Made by a program: the position numbers and the translations under genes. A DNA stretch of 64,000 bases from Coriaria nepalensis (lineage: Eukaryota > Streptophyta > Magnoliopsida > Cucurbitales > Coriariaceae), in the NCBI GenBank assembly GCA_027186245.1, contig CP114484.1:10674001-10738000 (forward strand), given 5' to 3'. This document shows, one piece after another, positions 23,791 through 37,200 of this stretch (the first letter of the stretch is position 1; every line of letters begins with the position of its first letter). The notes under the pieces are model-generated. The model saw nothing but the letters and a program-made list of their open reading frames with translations, was not told the origin of the DNA and searched no databases.

Positions 23791-24015
23791 TTGTAGCTGA
23801 CTTCGAGAGGGTGGGAATTTGATGCTTTTTTTTTTTTTTCGGAAAGAGAGAAATTTATCCCCAAATTTCTCTAACTCTTGAACTTATGGCGCTAGACGAA
23901 TCTCTGAAAGTTTGAAGAGAAATTTGGGAATTAGGTGAGGTTTCGGGAATTTGATGTTGTGCAAGGAAAGCTTATACCGCCGTTCGCCTTATTCATTGTG
24001 AACCTGAGCCAAGCA

Positions 24016-26504
24016 ATGATTGAGAAGAAGAACAAGAAGCAGCAGCACAACAGGGGTTCGATAAGCGAGGAAGATGTTTCGTTTCTCACACAAAGGTGCT
24101 TCCTTCTTCTATCTTCTTCTCTTCTTTCCCTTTTCGAACTTCAAAAGTTTTGGTATTACGATGTATTTTCAATTTTGTGCACTTGTTAGGTTATTCTTTA
24201 CTTAAATTTTTGTGATTCGAGGCTTTTTCCGTACTGTGCAGATATTCATCAACAACGGTGCTAACATTGCTTCAGGAGCTGGCGCAGATTCCAGAGGGGA
24301 AGTTCGATTGGAATGCGTTGGTTAAGAGTTCTTCAACTGGAATTTCTAGTGCTAGAGAGTATCAGATGCTGTGGCGGCATTTAGCATATCGCCACCCATT
24401 GCTCAACAAGCTGGATGATGGAGCCGAGCCCCTGGACGATGATAGTGACCTAGAGTATGAATTGGAACCTTCTCCATCAGTTAGTGCTGAATCTTTAGCA
24501 GAGGCTGCAGCTTGTATGAAGGTATGTGAATTAAATTATATATTTCCACATTAATAAACTTCTTGTCTTCACTCGTATGTGGGAAATCAAGATATTTGTT
24601 ACAGGATTTTGTTTACTGAGTTCTATGTGATTCTTGCTGGCTTTCATAGTCAAAAGAGAAGAGGAAAAAAAAAATCCTTTATCAAGCCAACATGTTTGTG
24701 TGATAAATTTTGTCAGGTTTTGATTGCTTCTGGTTTACCAAGTGAAGCAAGTGTCCCAAGTACTTCTACAGTTGAGGCCCCATTGACTATTAAGTTACCC
24801 GCTGGACAGTCATCCAGAGCTCATTTAGAAAATTCACAACCGGCTTGCTCTACAAGAGGGATGTATATTACTGTTCCCGTTTCTGTTCAGAGACACCCAC
24901 CTCCTGCACCAATATCTACTGAACCGTTGGATTCCAATGGAACAACTGGTGCCCATATGCCTTCTAAAAGGAAAAGGAAAGCCTGGTCAGAGGCTGAGGA
25001 TTTGGAACTGATTGCAGCTGTCCAGAAATGTGGTGAAGGGAATTGGGCTAATATCTTACGAGGAGACTTTAAGGGTGATAGAACAGCTTCACAGTTATCC
25101 CAGGTGGTTTTTCACACTGTAGATTCTCCAGCTTTACACTTTTTCTCCCTTGTTCTTACTCAGTGTTATACTTGTACTAGCTTTTTGGATTTTCTCTTAA
25201 ATGACTTGGATACCTCTTGGTTGTTCAAATGGATGTAGAGGTGGGCCATTATTAGGAAACGGAATGGAAATTTGAATGTGGGAGGCAACTCAACCGGTTC
25301 GCAACTATCAGAAGCCCAACTCGCTGCTCGTCATGCCATGTCTGTAGCTCTCAATATGCCAGTTGGTAATTTAGTATCAGGTGATTCTGTGGCGAATGTT
25401 CATTCTATATTTAGCTTCTTTGGCTGCTTTATTCTGGAAACTACCTGCTCGTACTGTCCTAGTGACAATATAAACTAGTGTTTTTCCATATGCATATTAT
25501 ATAAATTCTTAATTGCAATAAAGTTGCTGACAAGCTAAAGTCATGGATCAGTAAAATTACAGCTCAATTTCAGTATAGTTTCTTGAATAAATGACAGGAT
25601 GATTTTAATTTCCATTCTAATTATGCATTTAGCACAACTTCTCATTCCCTTCTTAAATTCACTGCTTAAATTTGGTGCAGGAAGTACAATCACAACCAGC
25701 AATCTGGTCCCACCTACTCCTGTCGAAGCTTCACTACAAGCACAAAGCCAGTCAAAGCAAACCCCTACTATGCCAGCAAAACCACCGAGAGTTACCATGA
25801 CTAATAAGACACCAGCTAATGCCCCTTTCAGTTACCCGGATGCTATTGTAAGAGCCACAGCAGTTGCTGCTGGTGCCCGCATTGCCTCCCCTTCTGATGC
25901 TGCATCTCTATTTAAGGCCGCTCAAGCAAAGAATGCTATCCATATAAAGCCCAAAGGTCTATCCTCAGATTCTCATCCCAATGCACAGAATATATCGACT
26001 GGAAAGTCATTTTCCCCACTCTCATCTTATCCTCCTGTTGTGCCAAAACCTGGCTCGGGTCAGCATAATCCGTTTGCTTCTTCTACTTCTTTGAATATGT
26101 CTTCTTCTAAACATGTTGGCTCTAGTGCAATAACCGAATCTCCTTTAAAGCAAAAGGGTAATACTGCTGTGGAAGAAAACAGAGTTTATGAGCGAAAACA
26201 TGTCCCTAAGGAGGGGCCTCAGGGAAATGAAACTGAAACCCGAAACATTTTGTCTGAGAAAGTTGAGGGAGAAAAATCAGCTTCGGAAAATGTGATAGTG
26301 GAGGTTAGAGATGTGGAAAATGGGGCTGCAAATGCTAATGGTTCCTTGAATAAGATGGAGACAGTAGATCGTGATAGTGAACCTGCAAAAGACAACAACC
26401 ATGTTGAAGTTGAAATGAAAGAAAACACAAATGAGACTGAAGTTGTGGTTTCAGAGAACGAACCAGAAAGCAACGGCCAAGCTGCTGCTGAGAAGACGCA
26501 ATAA
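24016..26504 (+). CDS. SANT/MYB-repeat DNA-binding protein (homeodomain-like)
   Basis: Five exons, 24016-24095, 24242-24521, 24717-25103, 25239-25365 and 25681-26504, give 565 residues. The ATG at 24016 is chosen because upstream in-frame codons contain no ATG. The N-terminal part (about 25-75) has LLQELAQIPEGKFDWNALV and REYQMLWRHLAYRH, a conserved helical block of this plant family. One MYB/SANT repeat lies at about 208-256, with KAWSEAEDLELI, GEGNWANIL and QRWAIIRKR. It ends in the VDLK-less, R-I-R-type helix also seen in telomere-repeat-binding-like MYBs. A KRKRK stretch just before the repeat is a likely nuclear signal. The 3' half is low-complexity S/P- and E/N-rich. It resembles Arabidopsis homeodomain-like proteins of unknown role, so a nuclear DNA-binding function is inferred. 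Confidence 0.88.
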
Positions 26505-27913
26505 GTGTGGGAGCTGTGCTAGAGCTGCGATTTCGAAGGCAAATGTTGGAACAATTTGTGCAAACGTGTAGAAGTGCTTTTTTATCTTTTTTTTTTTTTC
26601 TCAGCCATGGATATGTATCTCATTAGTGTGAGTTGTGAAATTGATCTAGGGAATTGGCTGATGTAAATTTTGAGGCTTTAGAAATGAAGATTCTTTTAAA
26701 TTATGAGATCTTTTTTAAGTGTTGTAAAAATGATTATTATTCTAAGTGAGCTTTCAAATTGCACCAGAGATCAATGATTATTATTATTTATGTTATTTTA
26801 TTTTTTTCCCTTTTCATTCTTCTTTTTCAAGTGGTGTCATTCGGCTTCAAGACAGGATAGTAGTAATTGGAGAATAGAAACAAGAGATAAACGCTTCTGA
26901 GTAGATTTTAGAGAGCTGCTGAAAGAATAATGTTTGTATTTCAAAAACACCCCAAAATCTCTGCCAAGAAAAAAAAAAAGGAAAATTATAATGAACCCTC
27001 GCACAATCCCATCAAGTTTGTATAGTTATAACTAACACTCTAATACAAAATTTTATTATAATGAAATCATATATAGTTATTTTTTTTTATCTATTTTAAC
27101 GAATTTATTCCTGTGGCATCGATTGCACTTCTACATGTTTTTTTTTTCTCCTTTGAACCCGAGCTCCGAAAATAGAGCCCGAGCTCCATTTACAAAAGCT
27201 CCATCCATGGAGTTTGGGTTAAAAGGGGGTATAAAGCTAATAAAAGACAAAGTTGGGGTTTTAAAAAAATTAAAATCTGATCACATCAACATTATATATC
27301 TGTCACGTGGATAAATTCATTAAAATGGATGAAAAAATAACTGAAAAAAATTCATTATAATAAATCTGAAATAAGAGAGGGATTCATTATAATTTACAGA
27401 AAATGTGAAATTCTTACTCATATCATGTGATTTATTTTTTCTTTTCAAATAATCACTTATCATATACAATAACACAAGATGAAGCATACACTTCCACGAA
27501 TATATACATCAATAATATTTACATTAAAAAAAAACAATTGCAGCGGAAAAGAAAGGGATACAAAAAAAAAAAAAAAAAAAGGCACAGTTTTCTTCCTTTC
27601 ATTCTCCCAAAAGCTAGCCACATAGCTGCTCTAAAATTTGTTCTTGCCAGACACTTTGTACGAATTTCATGCCATTTACTAACATCCTTAAACCATGATG
27701 TCAGTTTCTCATTCAAGATGTGTTTTAGCTTTTTTGTTTGGTTTTTGAAAAAAAAAAAAAAAAAATCCACTAAACTTCTTTGCTTTCATTTGTAATCTAG
27801 TAAATGTTTAGGACCTCACAATATAGGCTCTTCCCGAAGGACCTGAACACCATAAAGAACTAAAGAATAAGCTATAGAAACCACGCGATGAAATCATCCA
27901 CAGCTCAGGGTAT
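26505..27913. other. intergenic between convergent genes, A/T runs
   Basis: This holds the 3' flank of the MYB gene and the 3' side of the small minus-strand gene. Long A runs occur at 26969-26980, 27560-27580 and 27747-27766. 27000-27420 is a weakly repetitive AT-rich stretch, possibly an old element. No gene is seen. Confidence 0.5.
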
Positions 27914-28652
27914 TCAACTACTCTGAAGAGAAGAGAGCAACCGTTCCATATACTGCTTGCTATCTGCACGATGAAAGCAAAAAATGCCAGGAAAAAGGAC
28001 TCAGCCAGAGGTCACGTTTTAAGCAGGAGAAGGGCAAACATTATATTCGATACTAGCTCTAAACCCACTTGAATGTTTTTGCAACTAAAACAAGCAAATC
28101 GCTGTAAGAGTAACATCATCAAGACTTGAAAAATAAAAGGTGAGGGGAAAACAATAGCTTCTTACCAGCTGAAATACCATGATCGGGGTTGTTTGCGAAA
28201 GCAGTCAAAATGTTGTCATTCATATCCTCCTTATAATCAACAAGACCACGAGCATAGCACGGAACCAGAACAGCAAAACTGTTGTCTGTGTCCGAGTCTA
28301 CATCCTCATTGGTCTGGAACCCAGGTCCATGTGGCTCTAACCAACCAATTGACCAATCAGAGTCATCAGACTCAGATCCTGACAAACACACACCATCAGA
28401 TGGAACTAGAACCACATCATATTCCCTATCGATTTTCCGTTCTTCACGGCTATGCCATTTCCGCTTCAGTTTTCTTGACGAAGATGTCATATCAGAACCT
28501 TTAACTAAAGGAAACTTGAGTATTTCGGATGGTTCTCTCATTCCATTGTCTGGTGGAGAATTATTCAAAGAAGAGCTGTTATATGATTTTTTTGGGTCTT
28601 GTTGCTTTGATCTCCATGACCACCAAGAAAGGTGGGTGAAAGCTAGAGCCAT
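27914..28652 (-). CDS. conserved plant protein of unknown function (MALAFTHLSWW type)
   Basis: Two coding exons, 28166-28652 and 27914-27963, join as G plus AT to give DSKQYMERLLSSLQSS and a stop, 178 residues in all. A 5'-UTR intron is likely: CACAAG before GTAAGGATCC gives a strong donor at 29302 on the minus strand. The protein belongs to a plant family I recognise only by sequence. It opens MALAFTHLSWWSW and carries KRKWHSREERKIDREYDVVL, SESDDSDWSIGWLEPHGP and NSFAVLVPCY. The basic KRKWHSREERK block may be a nuclear signal. No domain of known function is seen. A reading frame that runs on past the donor to 28119 is intron read-through. Confidence 0.82.
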
Positions 28653-31234
28653 GTTGATTCGATCTTCATGAATTTATTCACACCTCGGAGAATCTACTAA
28701 TAGGAACAAATCTGAAGAACCTGTCCAAGCAAGCTATTCAGAACAAATCGATCAAATAACTCTTCGCCAATAAACCTTACTATATTGCAATCGAGAAAAT
28801 AAGAATGATCACAGAGAAAAAGGAATCAATTTCATAACATCTTATGCTGCAAAGCTATGGCTCCCAAAGAAAACAAAGGATTGCCGAGTAAGACAATCGT
28901 ATAACAAGTCAATAACTTAGTAATTTCACAGCTCCGAAAAACCAATAAATTTCCTTCCAAGCACAATGAATATAGACAACCAACGAAATCGTGAAGAACA
29001 ATCCATACATAGTCCTCTACAAGCCAACTCAGAATTACAGGACGCAATCACACAGGAGGAAAAAAAAAACGATAAATATATTTAAAAAAACGAAATCAGA
29101 TAATAAAAGCGGAAATTGAACGAAATTCATGCGAGATATTAGATTCTCTTAAGCACTCGCAAGCCAAATTTGATTTGATCCAATGGGGGGGGGGGGGGGG
29201 GAGTAAATCGAATTCAACTAAAAGTGACATTGGAAAAAACATGTTGCTTCTTCGATCCTCAAAAATTTGAAGTAGCGTGATTGAAATCGGAAGGATCCTT
29301 ACCTTGTGGCTCAAACTAAGAATTATCAAGCCGGAAATTCAAGCTAAAAAACCTAAGGAAGAAACCAATTTGACTTGGACAAAGCTGGTAGACTTTGAAT
29401 TTTAGGGTTCCAAAGAATATTCAAGAACCCGAATATGGACTCTTCCCCTGGACCCTGTCTGTGTGATCAAAGTTTCTGATCTGGAGAGAAAAACTGGTGA
29501 ACGCATGGAGACTTTATAAAGCTACGTTGATCAAGGCGTGTCGGGCACGGTCTGATTTCTCAAAGATCAGGCAATAGAAACTAGACACGTCGACGGTTTC
29601 AGAAAGTAATTAAATATTACGTGGTGAAAGGACTCTATTTTCATCCTCGGTGAGTTAAGGGGGATTTGGATAGGACACGTGGGCGATTGTGATTAAATGG
29701 GGATTAAGTAATCGATTCATTGTGCTTGAATGATAAGAGTAACATCATAGCCATAGGTAGGTAGGTAAGTTAAGTGATTGGTCAAAGGAAATTACGTAAG
29801 TCAACGAGCAAAATTAAATTATTATTATTATTTTAATGAAATAAGAAAGATCAGAGAAAATATGGCCATGTAATTGCGTGGCAACTTGACATAAATTTTG
29901 TCTTGCAATGAGTTTAGTATTTACAATTATTATATTTAAAAATAAATAAATATATTATAATTCGTAATTCATCGGACGCGCACCGTATTATAAATATATA
30001 TTATAAACTATTTTATTTTACGTATTTTTTTGAGTAAAATGAAATTATTTATTTATGTACTATATTTTATATAATATTTAAATTTTATTAGGATTAATAG
30101 AAAAAAATTTCAAAATTATTTTTTATTGCTTATTATATTTTTTGTATAATTAAATAAATACAATTAGTTGAAATATATTTATATAATCTAATATTAAATT
30201 TATTTTATCAATTAAAATATATCATATTATTTAAAATATGAGTTTATATTAATTTTAAATAATTTAATATATTTTAATTGGTGGAATAAATTTAATCTCA
30301 AACCATATATATCTCTCCTCAATTAAAATTACTAATTTTATTTGCAAAAAAGTAAGGATTAATTTTCAAAACTTAATACAAATTATATATATACTCAAAA
30401 TTTTTAATAATTATAATTAATATTTAATTTTAAATTTAAACTATAATAAATTCTAAATTTTATTAAAAATTGATAAATTATCATATATATATATCACATT
30501 ATTGAACTATTAAAATTTAAATTTTAATATATACTTTTACTCATTTAATTTGAATTTAATTTATCTAATCCACTTTATTTAATTAAATTTATTTTTTCTC
30601 TATTTCCACCGACTGGGCGCCACCACTCTCTTTCTCCGCTACTATCATTACTTTTTTCACTACTGGCTACCGTCAACATAAAAAAATTAAAATTTTAATT
30701 ATTTTTTTCTTTATCTTTTTATCTATTAAATATGTAAACCTTAAACTTTTTATGTTATAGTGGATCATTTTAATTATTTTCTCAGGGTATTAGGTCCACA
30801 ACATGTCACGTTAATAATCATTCACAAGCACCAAAGAACGAGAGGGCAACTACATTTAAACTTTTACAAAAACGACAGTAGATAAACAAACATAAGGAAC
30901 GATTACGTGTAGCTAGCCAAAACCAACATTTGGGTAACGTAAACTAAAAACAATCTTACGTACATATCAAACCCAATCGCCTCAATTTGAATTGATTCAA
31001 ATAGTTGGGGTGAAAATCTAACGGTCAATAAGGTGATGAACAAAAACACATTGTAACTACTTTCTTGAGTAACAAGAGAACTGAGTCTAAACAAAACACA
31101 GAACCATTCTTACACTGATTCAATCCAATACACGGAATACAGCCTGCTGGTTGGAATGGCATACGATCTTTTTCCCCCTCTGCATTTTATAGATAATAGC
31201 AAGGTCAAGGAGCTATGATAAGTAACTCTTAAGA
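28653..31234. other. 5'-UTR/intron of the unknown gene, then AT-rich intergenic
   Basis: 28653-29490 is leader and 5'-UTR intron of the gene to the left, with a 17-G run at 29185-29201 inside. 29500-29800 is probable promoter. 29810-30780 is extremely AT-rich with no frame. 30780-31234 is the 3' side of KIN-4C. Confidence 0.55.
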
Positions 31235-34200
31235 TTAATGGCCACAGTTCTCTTTCTCGTCCGGTTTTCTCCTTTGTCTTCCAGGACTTCCTGGAATAAT
31301 AAGCACAGAATCCTTATTGTTATTTCCAACAGATTCATCTGACTGATCAGCATTTCTCTCCCGAAGCATGTTGTTATTATTACCGCCACCATTAGATGCT
31401 GCTGATCTCATAGCCCTTGGCAACTTCAACGGAATGTTGACTTCTTGGGTGCTGTTCTCCACCTTATTTGTGCCAGATTCCGTAATTTCCACTTGTGGTG
31501 GAGGTAGAGGTGGAGGAGGGTTGGGGATGAGCTGAATAGTAGATTTCCTCCACTTCTTTCTCTGATTAGCCTTTGGTGCATTTGACTTGACCTGTTTTCA
31601 GATAAAAAAATAACCGTTAAAAAAAAACAAAATGTGCCGGGAAGATTATTGTTTCAACATATACCAATGAGTTTCCAATGTCAGATAATGGCCTTCTCCT
31701 TGGGACCGCATCATCATTTGTCTCATTTGGCTTGTCAACAAGTGCACTTTGAAGTAGCATTGCACCCTGAGAAGCAAGAAGAGCTTGATCCTTGTCTGTT
31801 TCATTTGAACCTTCTATACCTTGGAAGGCGTCAGGTTTTGATGAACCATCTAGGTCACTTTTCGGACCTCTATTTGCACACTTGGATGCTATGCAGCAAC
31901 ATGAAGAACCACAAGCTCCGCCTCTGGCTCTACACTGGCATTTCATTGTCTTGCAGGAAGAAGACTTACTGCAAGAGCAGCAAACATCTGATAATGGAAA
32001 AGGATTCTCATTCAAAGCAACATTTCTTCCTTCGCTTGAACTATCTGACTTTAAATCTACGGAATTATTGGTATCAGAAAGAACTTGTGAACGTGTACGA
32101 GATTTTGAGTTTCTTTTCCTTTCATGCAGTCGCTTCCTAGGGTTCGCCAAGTCATCATTCGTCTCATCCATTACCCAATCATCATCATCAGAAGCATCCA
32201 CGTTTGAATGTTCTGATTCCGATGTGTCCATATCCTCTATTAAGAGAAAGGAGGTCCGGTTTTCCTATAGACATATATAGTTAGCCATCCATCAGTAAAT
32301 TTCTTGTGTCAAACTTCTTGTTAACTGTCAGAATTCAAGGCGATGTACTATATAGTAATGGGATAGAACTTCTCATATAGATAGCATAGTGTGAAAAAAC
32401 AAGAAAACAAAGCCAAAAACAGTCTACCTGCTTTCTTAAGTCATAGTTGTGTCCCCCGATGGCGAAAGAATCTGCTGCTCTTTCCATGGAATCTTTTTTC
32501 AAGGCCATATTCTGGAAACAAGTGAAGTTATATAAGAAATTGACATTCTGAAGAAAGAGCTTCTGACTACAAACATACGGAAAAAGAAATCCAGAAACAT
32601 AAACTAGGACTGTTTTTCGAATTCAAATCTTGTTTGCATTCTTGCTAACCTAGCAACGGGGAAAGCCCAATAACATAAATTAATCTTAAGACTTTACCTG
32701 GTGAAAAAGTTCTGCTTTCTGCATTTCCAATTTTCGAAGTGAACCATTGAGGTTCACTATTTTTTGCTTCAAGTCTCTTATTTCAGAATCTTTCTCTCTA
32801 CATATAACTTCAATGTCCCTTAAAGAACACCTTAAGGATGAAAGAAAAAGACAAGTCAAGTGAAAACATCACAAAATAATTGATAGTTAAATTTAACCAT
32901 GGCTTATAATGCAGGTTGCAGTAGCTGAATTGGTACTGTCAACTTCACCTAACACATGAATCACACTAGACAGCTTGAGAACCAATAACTTTTTGAACAA
33001 ATACCTGGAAGAGGCTGCTAGATTGAACAAGAAATTCATTATATTTTTTGCCTCAGCAACGGAACGTATTTGATTCCAACGTCCTCTGCCACTGAAAGCC
33101 CGCTCACGCTGCTCTTCTGCTTCTGATAACTGTGATGCCATTGAAACGACAGTACTAGATGAAGTAGAAAGCATATTTTCAAGTGCAAAAATCCTTGAAT
33201 TTCTTGCTCCGGGAGACATTGATTGTGAACAGTCACTACACCAGAAACCATTTAGATAGAGAAACTGTATTAAATGCAATATCTTGATGAAAGAACTAGA
33301 AACTGAAAGAGTTTTCAACTACAAAAATTCCACCTTAAGTTAGTTTCTCTGTTCAGTTCTGATTCTTTCTTCAACCTAGCAACCTCCTTGGCCATTCTTG
33401 CTCTCCTGTTAGAAAGAAACTCCAATTAAATCGCTTAGGCAGAAAACCATGAAATATCGTATTCATAAGAGAACTTGACTTGCCTACTAGGATTTAATTA
33501 AATATCCGAGTAGAAGCCAAAACAAAGCCGCCTTAAAACTACTAATAGTCAGTTAGGTTTCACAACGGGAGAGTGTCACCCACCCACACCCCTCCTGACA
33601 CTCTCCAGTCTAAAATAGATCGAATCGGGGTCTTAGTTCTAGTGGATTCGAATCACAAAACAGATTCATGAAAACAAAACCGAAATATTAAAGCTTACTC
33701 CTCAATTTGACGCTCATATTCAGCCCGCACTTCATGTACCCTTACTAAGACTTCAAGCTCATGCTCAATCACCTGCATTAGAACCTTTTCCCCCCCAAAT
33801 AAAATATAACGAGTGTTGGTACTTGATTATCGCGTCTCAAGTGTGTGCACAAACATGGTAAATACATTAACAGCAACATCAATATTACAAAACTGATCGT
33901 AATCCAATAAAAGGGAATGCAAACATAACATTGACTAACTTCCAATTGACAATTATGAGCAGATCCACAATTCATAAGCTTAATACAGTTTTACGACAAA
34001 TAATCATGAAAAGAAGTTGTTTGTACCTGAGTGCTAGGACCATTGCCCATTCCAGCACCTGCATAAGGTGGAGTGTCAGTACTCGGAAAGAATAAAACTA
34101 AACATGATCAGCATAGTAGTTGAATTTCACTAACTGAAAGTTTCACGTGAAGCCTTTCGGGTTTCCAAAAGGTCCTTTAGCCTCTTTGCTGCCTGAGCAG

Positions 34201-37200
34201 CTTCTTCTGTCTTCCTTTGCAAAACCTGGTGGATTATAGGTAAGATAGTACAATCTGTAAGAAAACCTTTCTACAATCTGAAAGATAGTAGCATTCTAAG
34301 GGATTACCAACATACCATTTTCTGCCTTTGATTCAAAGCCTTGAGCTTATGCATCTCATACTCATTCCTCCTTCCCTCTTTCTTGAGCTGGTAAAAGACA
34401 GACACATCACAGAAGACTTTTAAGATCACAACACAATGTACATGGTCACTAGAGCAATGCATAGCTACATTATCACACTATAGGTTTAGAATATACATTC
34501 CATCACCAAGCAATAGCAGCTTTTATATCATGTATTATGAAATTCTCATTTACTACAGGTGTTGACATCTACGTAAACCTTTATTAATCATGCATGCGAT
34601 TATCCACTCTTTATGAAATTCAATACCTGGAGAACTTCTTTTTCTCGTGATGCTTTCCACAACCTGAACTGCTCAGATTCTTGCTTAATTTTGTGTTGCA
34701 GTTGAACCTAAATTGCAAATTTGATTGTTATTGTTGGCCTAACAAAGATTGATTTTTTAGAATTAAGAAGTTCCATAAAGATGTAATGGAACCTTTTGGG
34801 ACTTAATTCTTTGAATATCATCCTGTAGTCTTTTTGCTGCCTCATCACTCTTTTGCTTTTGCCTTAATAGTTGAGCTTGAGCATCTTGCTTCTTCTTCAA
34901 CTCTGAAACCTGAAAACCAATATTTCAGTCAAGAATTTGAAAAAAAAATTGAAAGGAGCAGAAGGAGATAAATTAAATAAATCAAAATCCACCTGTGCTT
35001 CAAGGACGTTCAATTTCTGAAGATAATCTTCCTTCAACTTCTGAGCACCGTCGTCAGATGTAGATGATATATTTGAAAGATTATGTCTAAGGTCCTCAAT
35101 CTCTTTCTGCCAATTAGCAAGACAAAATTCAAACATCTGAAAAACATTATATCAGCAAGAGTAATTTGGATACGGAATTGACCTGCAAGACTTTCTTCTC
35201 TTTTTCCAACTCATGAACTTTCTTTTCATAATGATGTTTGAGTACTGTGGTATCAACACCAGCAAACCGCTTCATTTCCGCCTTCAATGAGGAAAAAAGG
35301 GCACAAAAATTAGGTAAAGGTGATAAAGTTGCAACACTCACCATAAACTGTTCACACAAATAACTATGGTTCGACTGTGAAAATCCTCTAAAAAAACTGT
35401 TAAATAGATCAATAATGGATTTTTTTAGAAAAGATTGAGGGGGGGGGGGGGGGGGGGGGGGGAGGGTTTTGTTAACCAGATATTATGCTTTCATAAACAA
35501 GTTAATTGCACGAGAATAGATCTTAAGAATTCAATTAGAAAAGCAGATTATGATTGACTATCAAAAATAAAGGATTAAGAAAATAGCACATGCCACTTTA
35601 TAAATTATGACAAGTTGAATGATGTTTTCTCTAAACTTTAACGGAAGAAAGGTTCACCTCCTTTTGTTCTAGTCTTTTATCCAGTTCTTTGAGTTCCATA
35701 TCCAATTTTTCTTGTAGAGAAGAGTGTTCAAGCTCCTTTTCTTGATCTTCGATCTCATCTGCATATGATTGAAATCAATCAGCGTTGCACATTTTCATAT
35801 CTTAAAACCATACTTGATAAAATGGAAATTTTTCAGAGAAAAGAAGGGAAAAAAACAGCACATACACACACACAGCTAATTATATTAAGATGTCCCAGTT
35901 GACGAGTTCCATTTTAAACCAAATATTTACCAATCTCATCTGCATATGATTGAAATCAACCAGTCTTGCACATTTTCATATCTTAAAAATCTTACTTAAT
36001 AACATGGAAAAAATTCAGGAAAAAGAAAAAACACTTCATTGTTACAGTGCAGAAGTATTCATATCTATGTAACAGTGGCACAAAGGGTAGAAAACGATTA
36101 AAAAAAAAAAAGGAGAAAAGAGAGAGCACTGTCAAGTGACATGCCCCAAAAGAGCAATTGTCCTCACCTGAAATATCTACTACACCTACGGAATGGTAAT
36201 CAGAGGAATATTCATTCGCACATGGAAATAATGCACCATTTGAGTGAGGCCTGTCTTCATATGAGTCATGACACTCAACAAATAGATTGTGTTTCGAGTT
36301 GGCGAAGTTTCTCAAGTGTAACAGTTCGCTTTCTAGCTCTTGAATTTTTGACACATATGTCTTCACTAAATCAGAATCCTGAATAAGCTCAAAATTTTTG
36401 TGTCAGATAAATGAGTTGGTTTCCAATGAACAGAGACCTAGAAATGTAGCATAGGTCCAACCTGACTTGAACCGGAGTCAATCTCGTCCCAAGATTTACC
36501 ATTTCGAGCCATTTCAATTTTCATGACTAGTTTATCCTTTTCAACCTACATCATCATATCCAAATTAGATTCTTCGAGGGTAGTGAGACAATGAAATTGT
36601 GTCATTTTTAGCTCGTCAACAAGATATATTAAAACCTGAGAATCAATAGCACATTTTGATAGATGCTCGCACACGACTCGCCGTTCTTGAAGCTCCCTTT
36701 GAAGCTCTGCATTGCTTGCTTCAAGTAATGATACTTTGTGCTTTAGAATCTGGGTAAAAAATACATGATCATTCAACATGTAACACAAAAAAGAACGAGC
36801 ACGTGTTGACTGTTGCTAGAAAGTGAGACACCTGAACTTCTTCAAAAGGCGAACCAGCATCAGTACGATAGAATAATAGCTCAGATTGCAACTGCTCAAT
36901 TTGGCTGCGCATTCTCTGAATGTGTGCCGCTGCTGGATCACGATTGACCTATAAATATGGGGATAAAATGCATGAGCTCACTAAAAAGAGAAGCACAAAA
37001 CTCAACGAAATAAGACAAAAACGGGATTGAATGAACATACAACTGCCTTGTTCTGAATGTTTCGAGCACGATTCGCGTACTTTAAAGTATTCAAGGTTTC
37101 CTCAGCATTTGTATCAGCGGGACTAACACATGCTATAATTTTTAACCAAAAAATAAAAAATTAACAATAAGGTTAGTTAATTATAGAGATGATAAATGAT

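Noticed and set aside
33645..33656. GATTCGAATC, resembling a tRNA T-arm
   Set aside because: No matching acceptor stem, D-arm or anticodon arm is visible at the right spacing.
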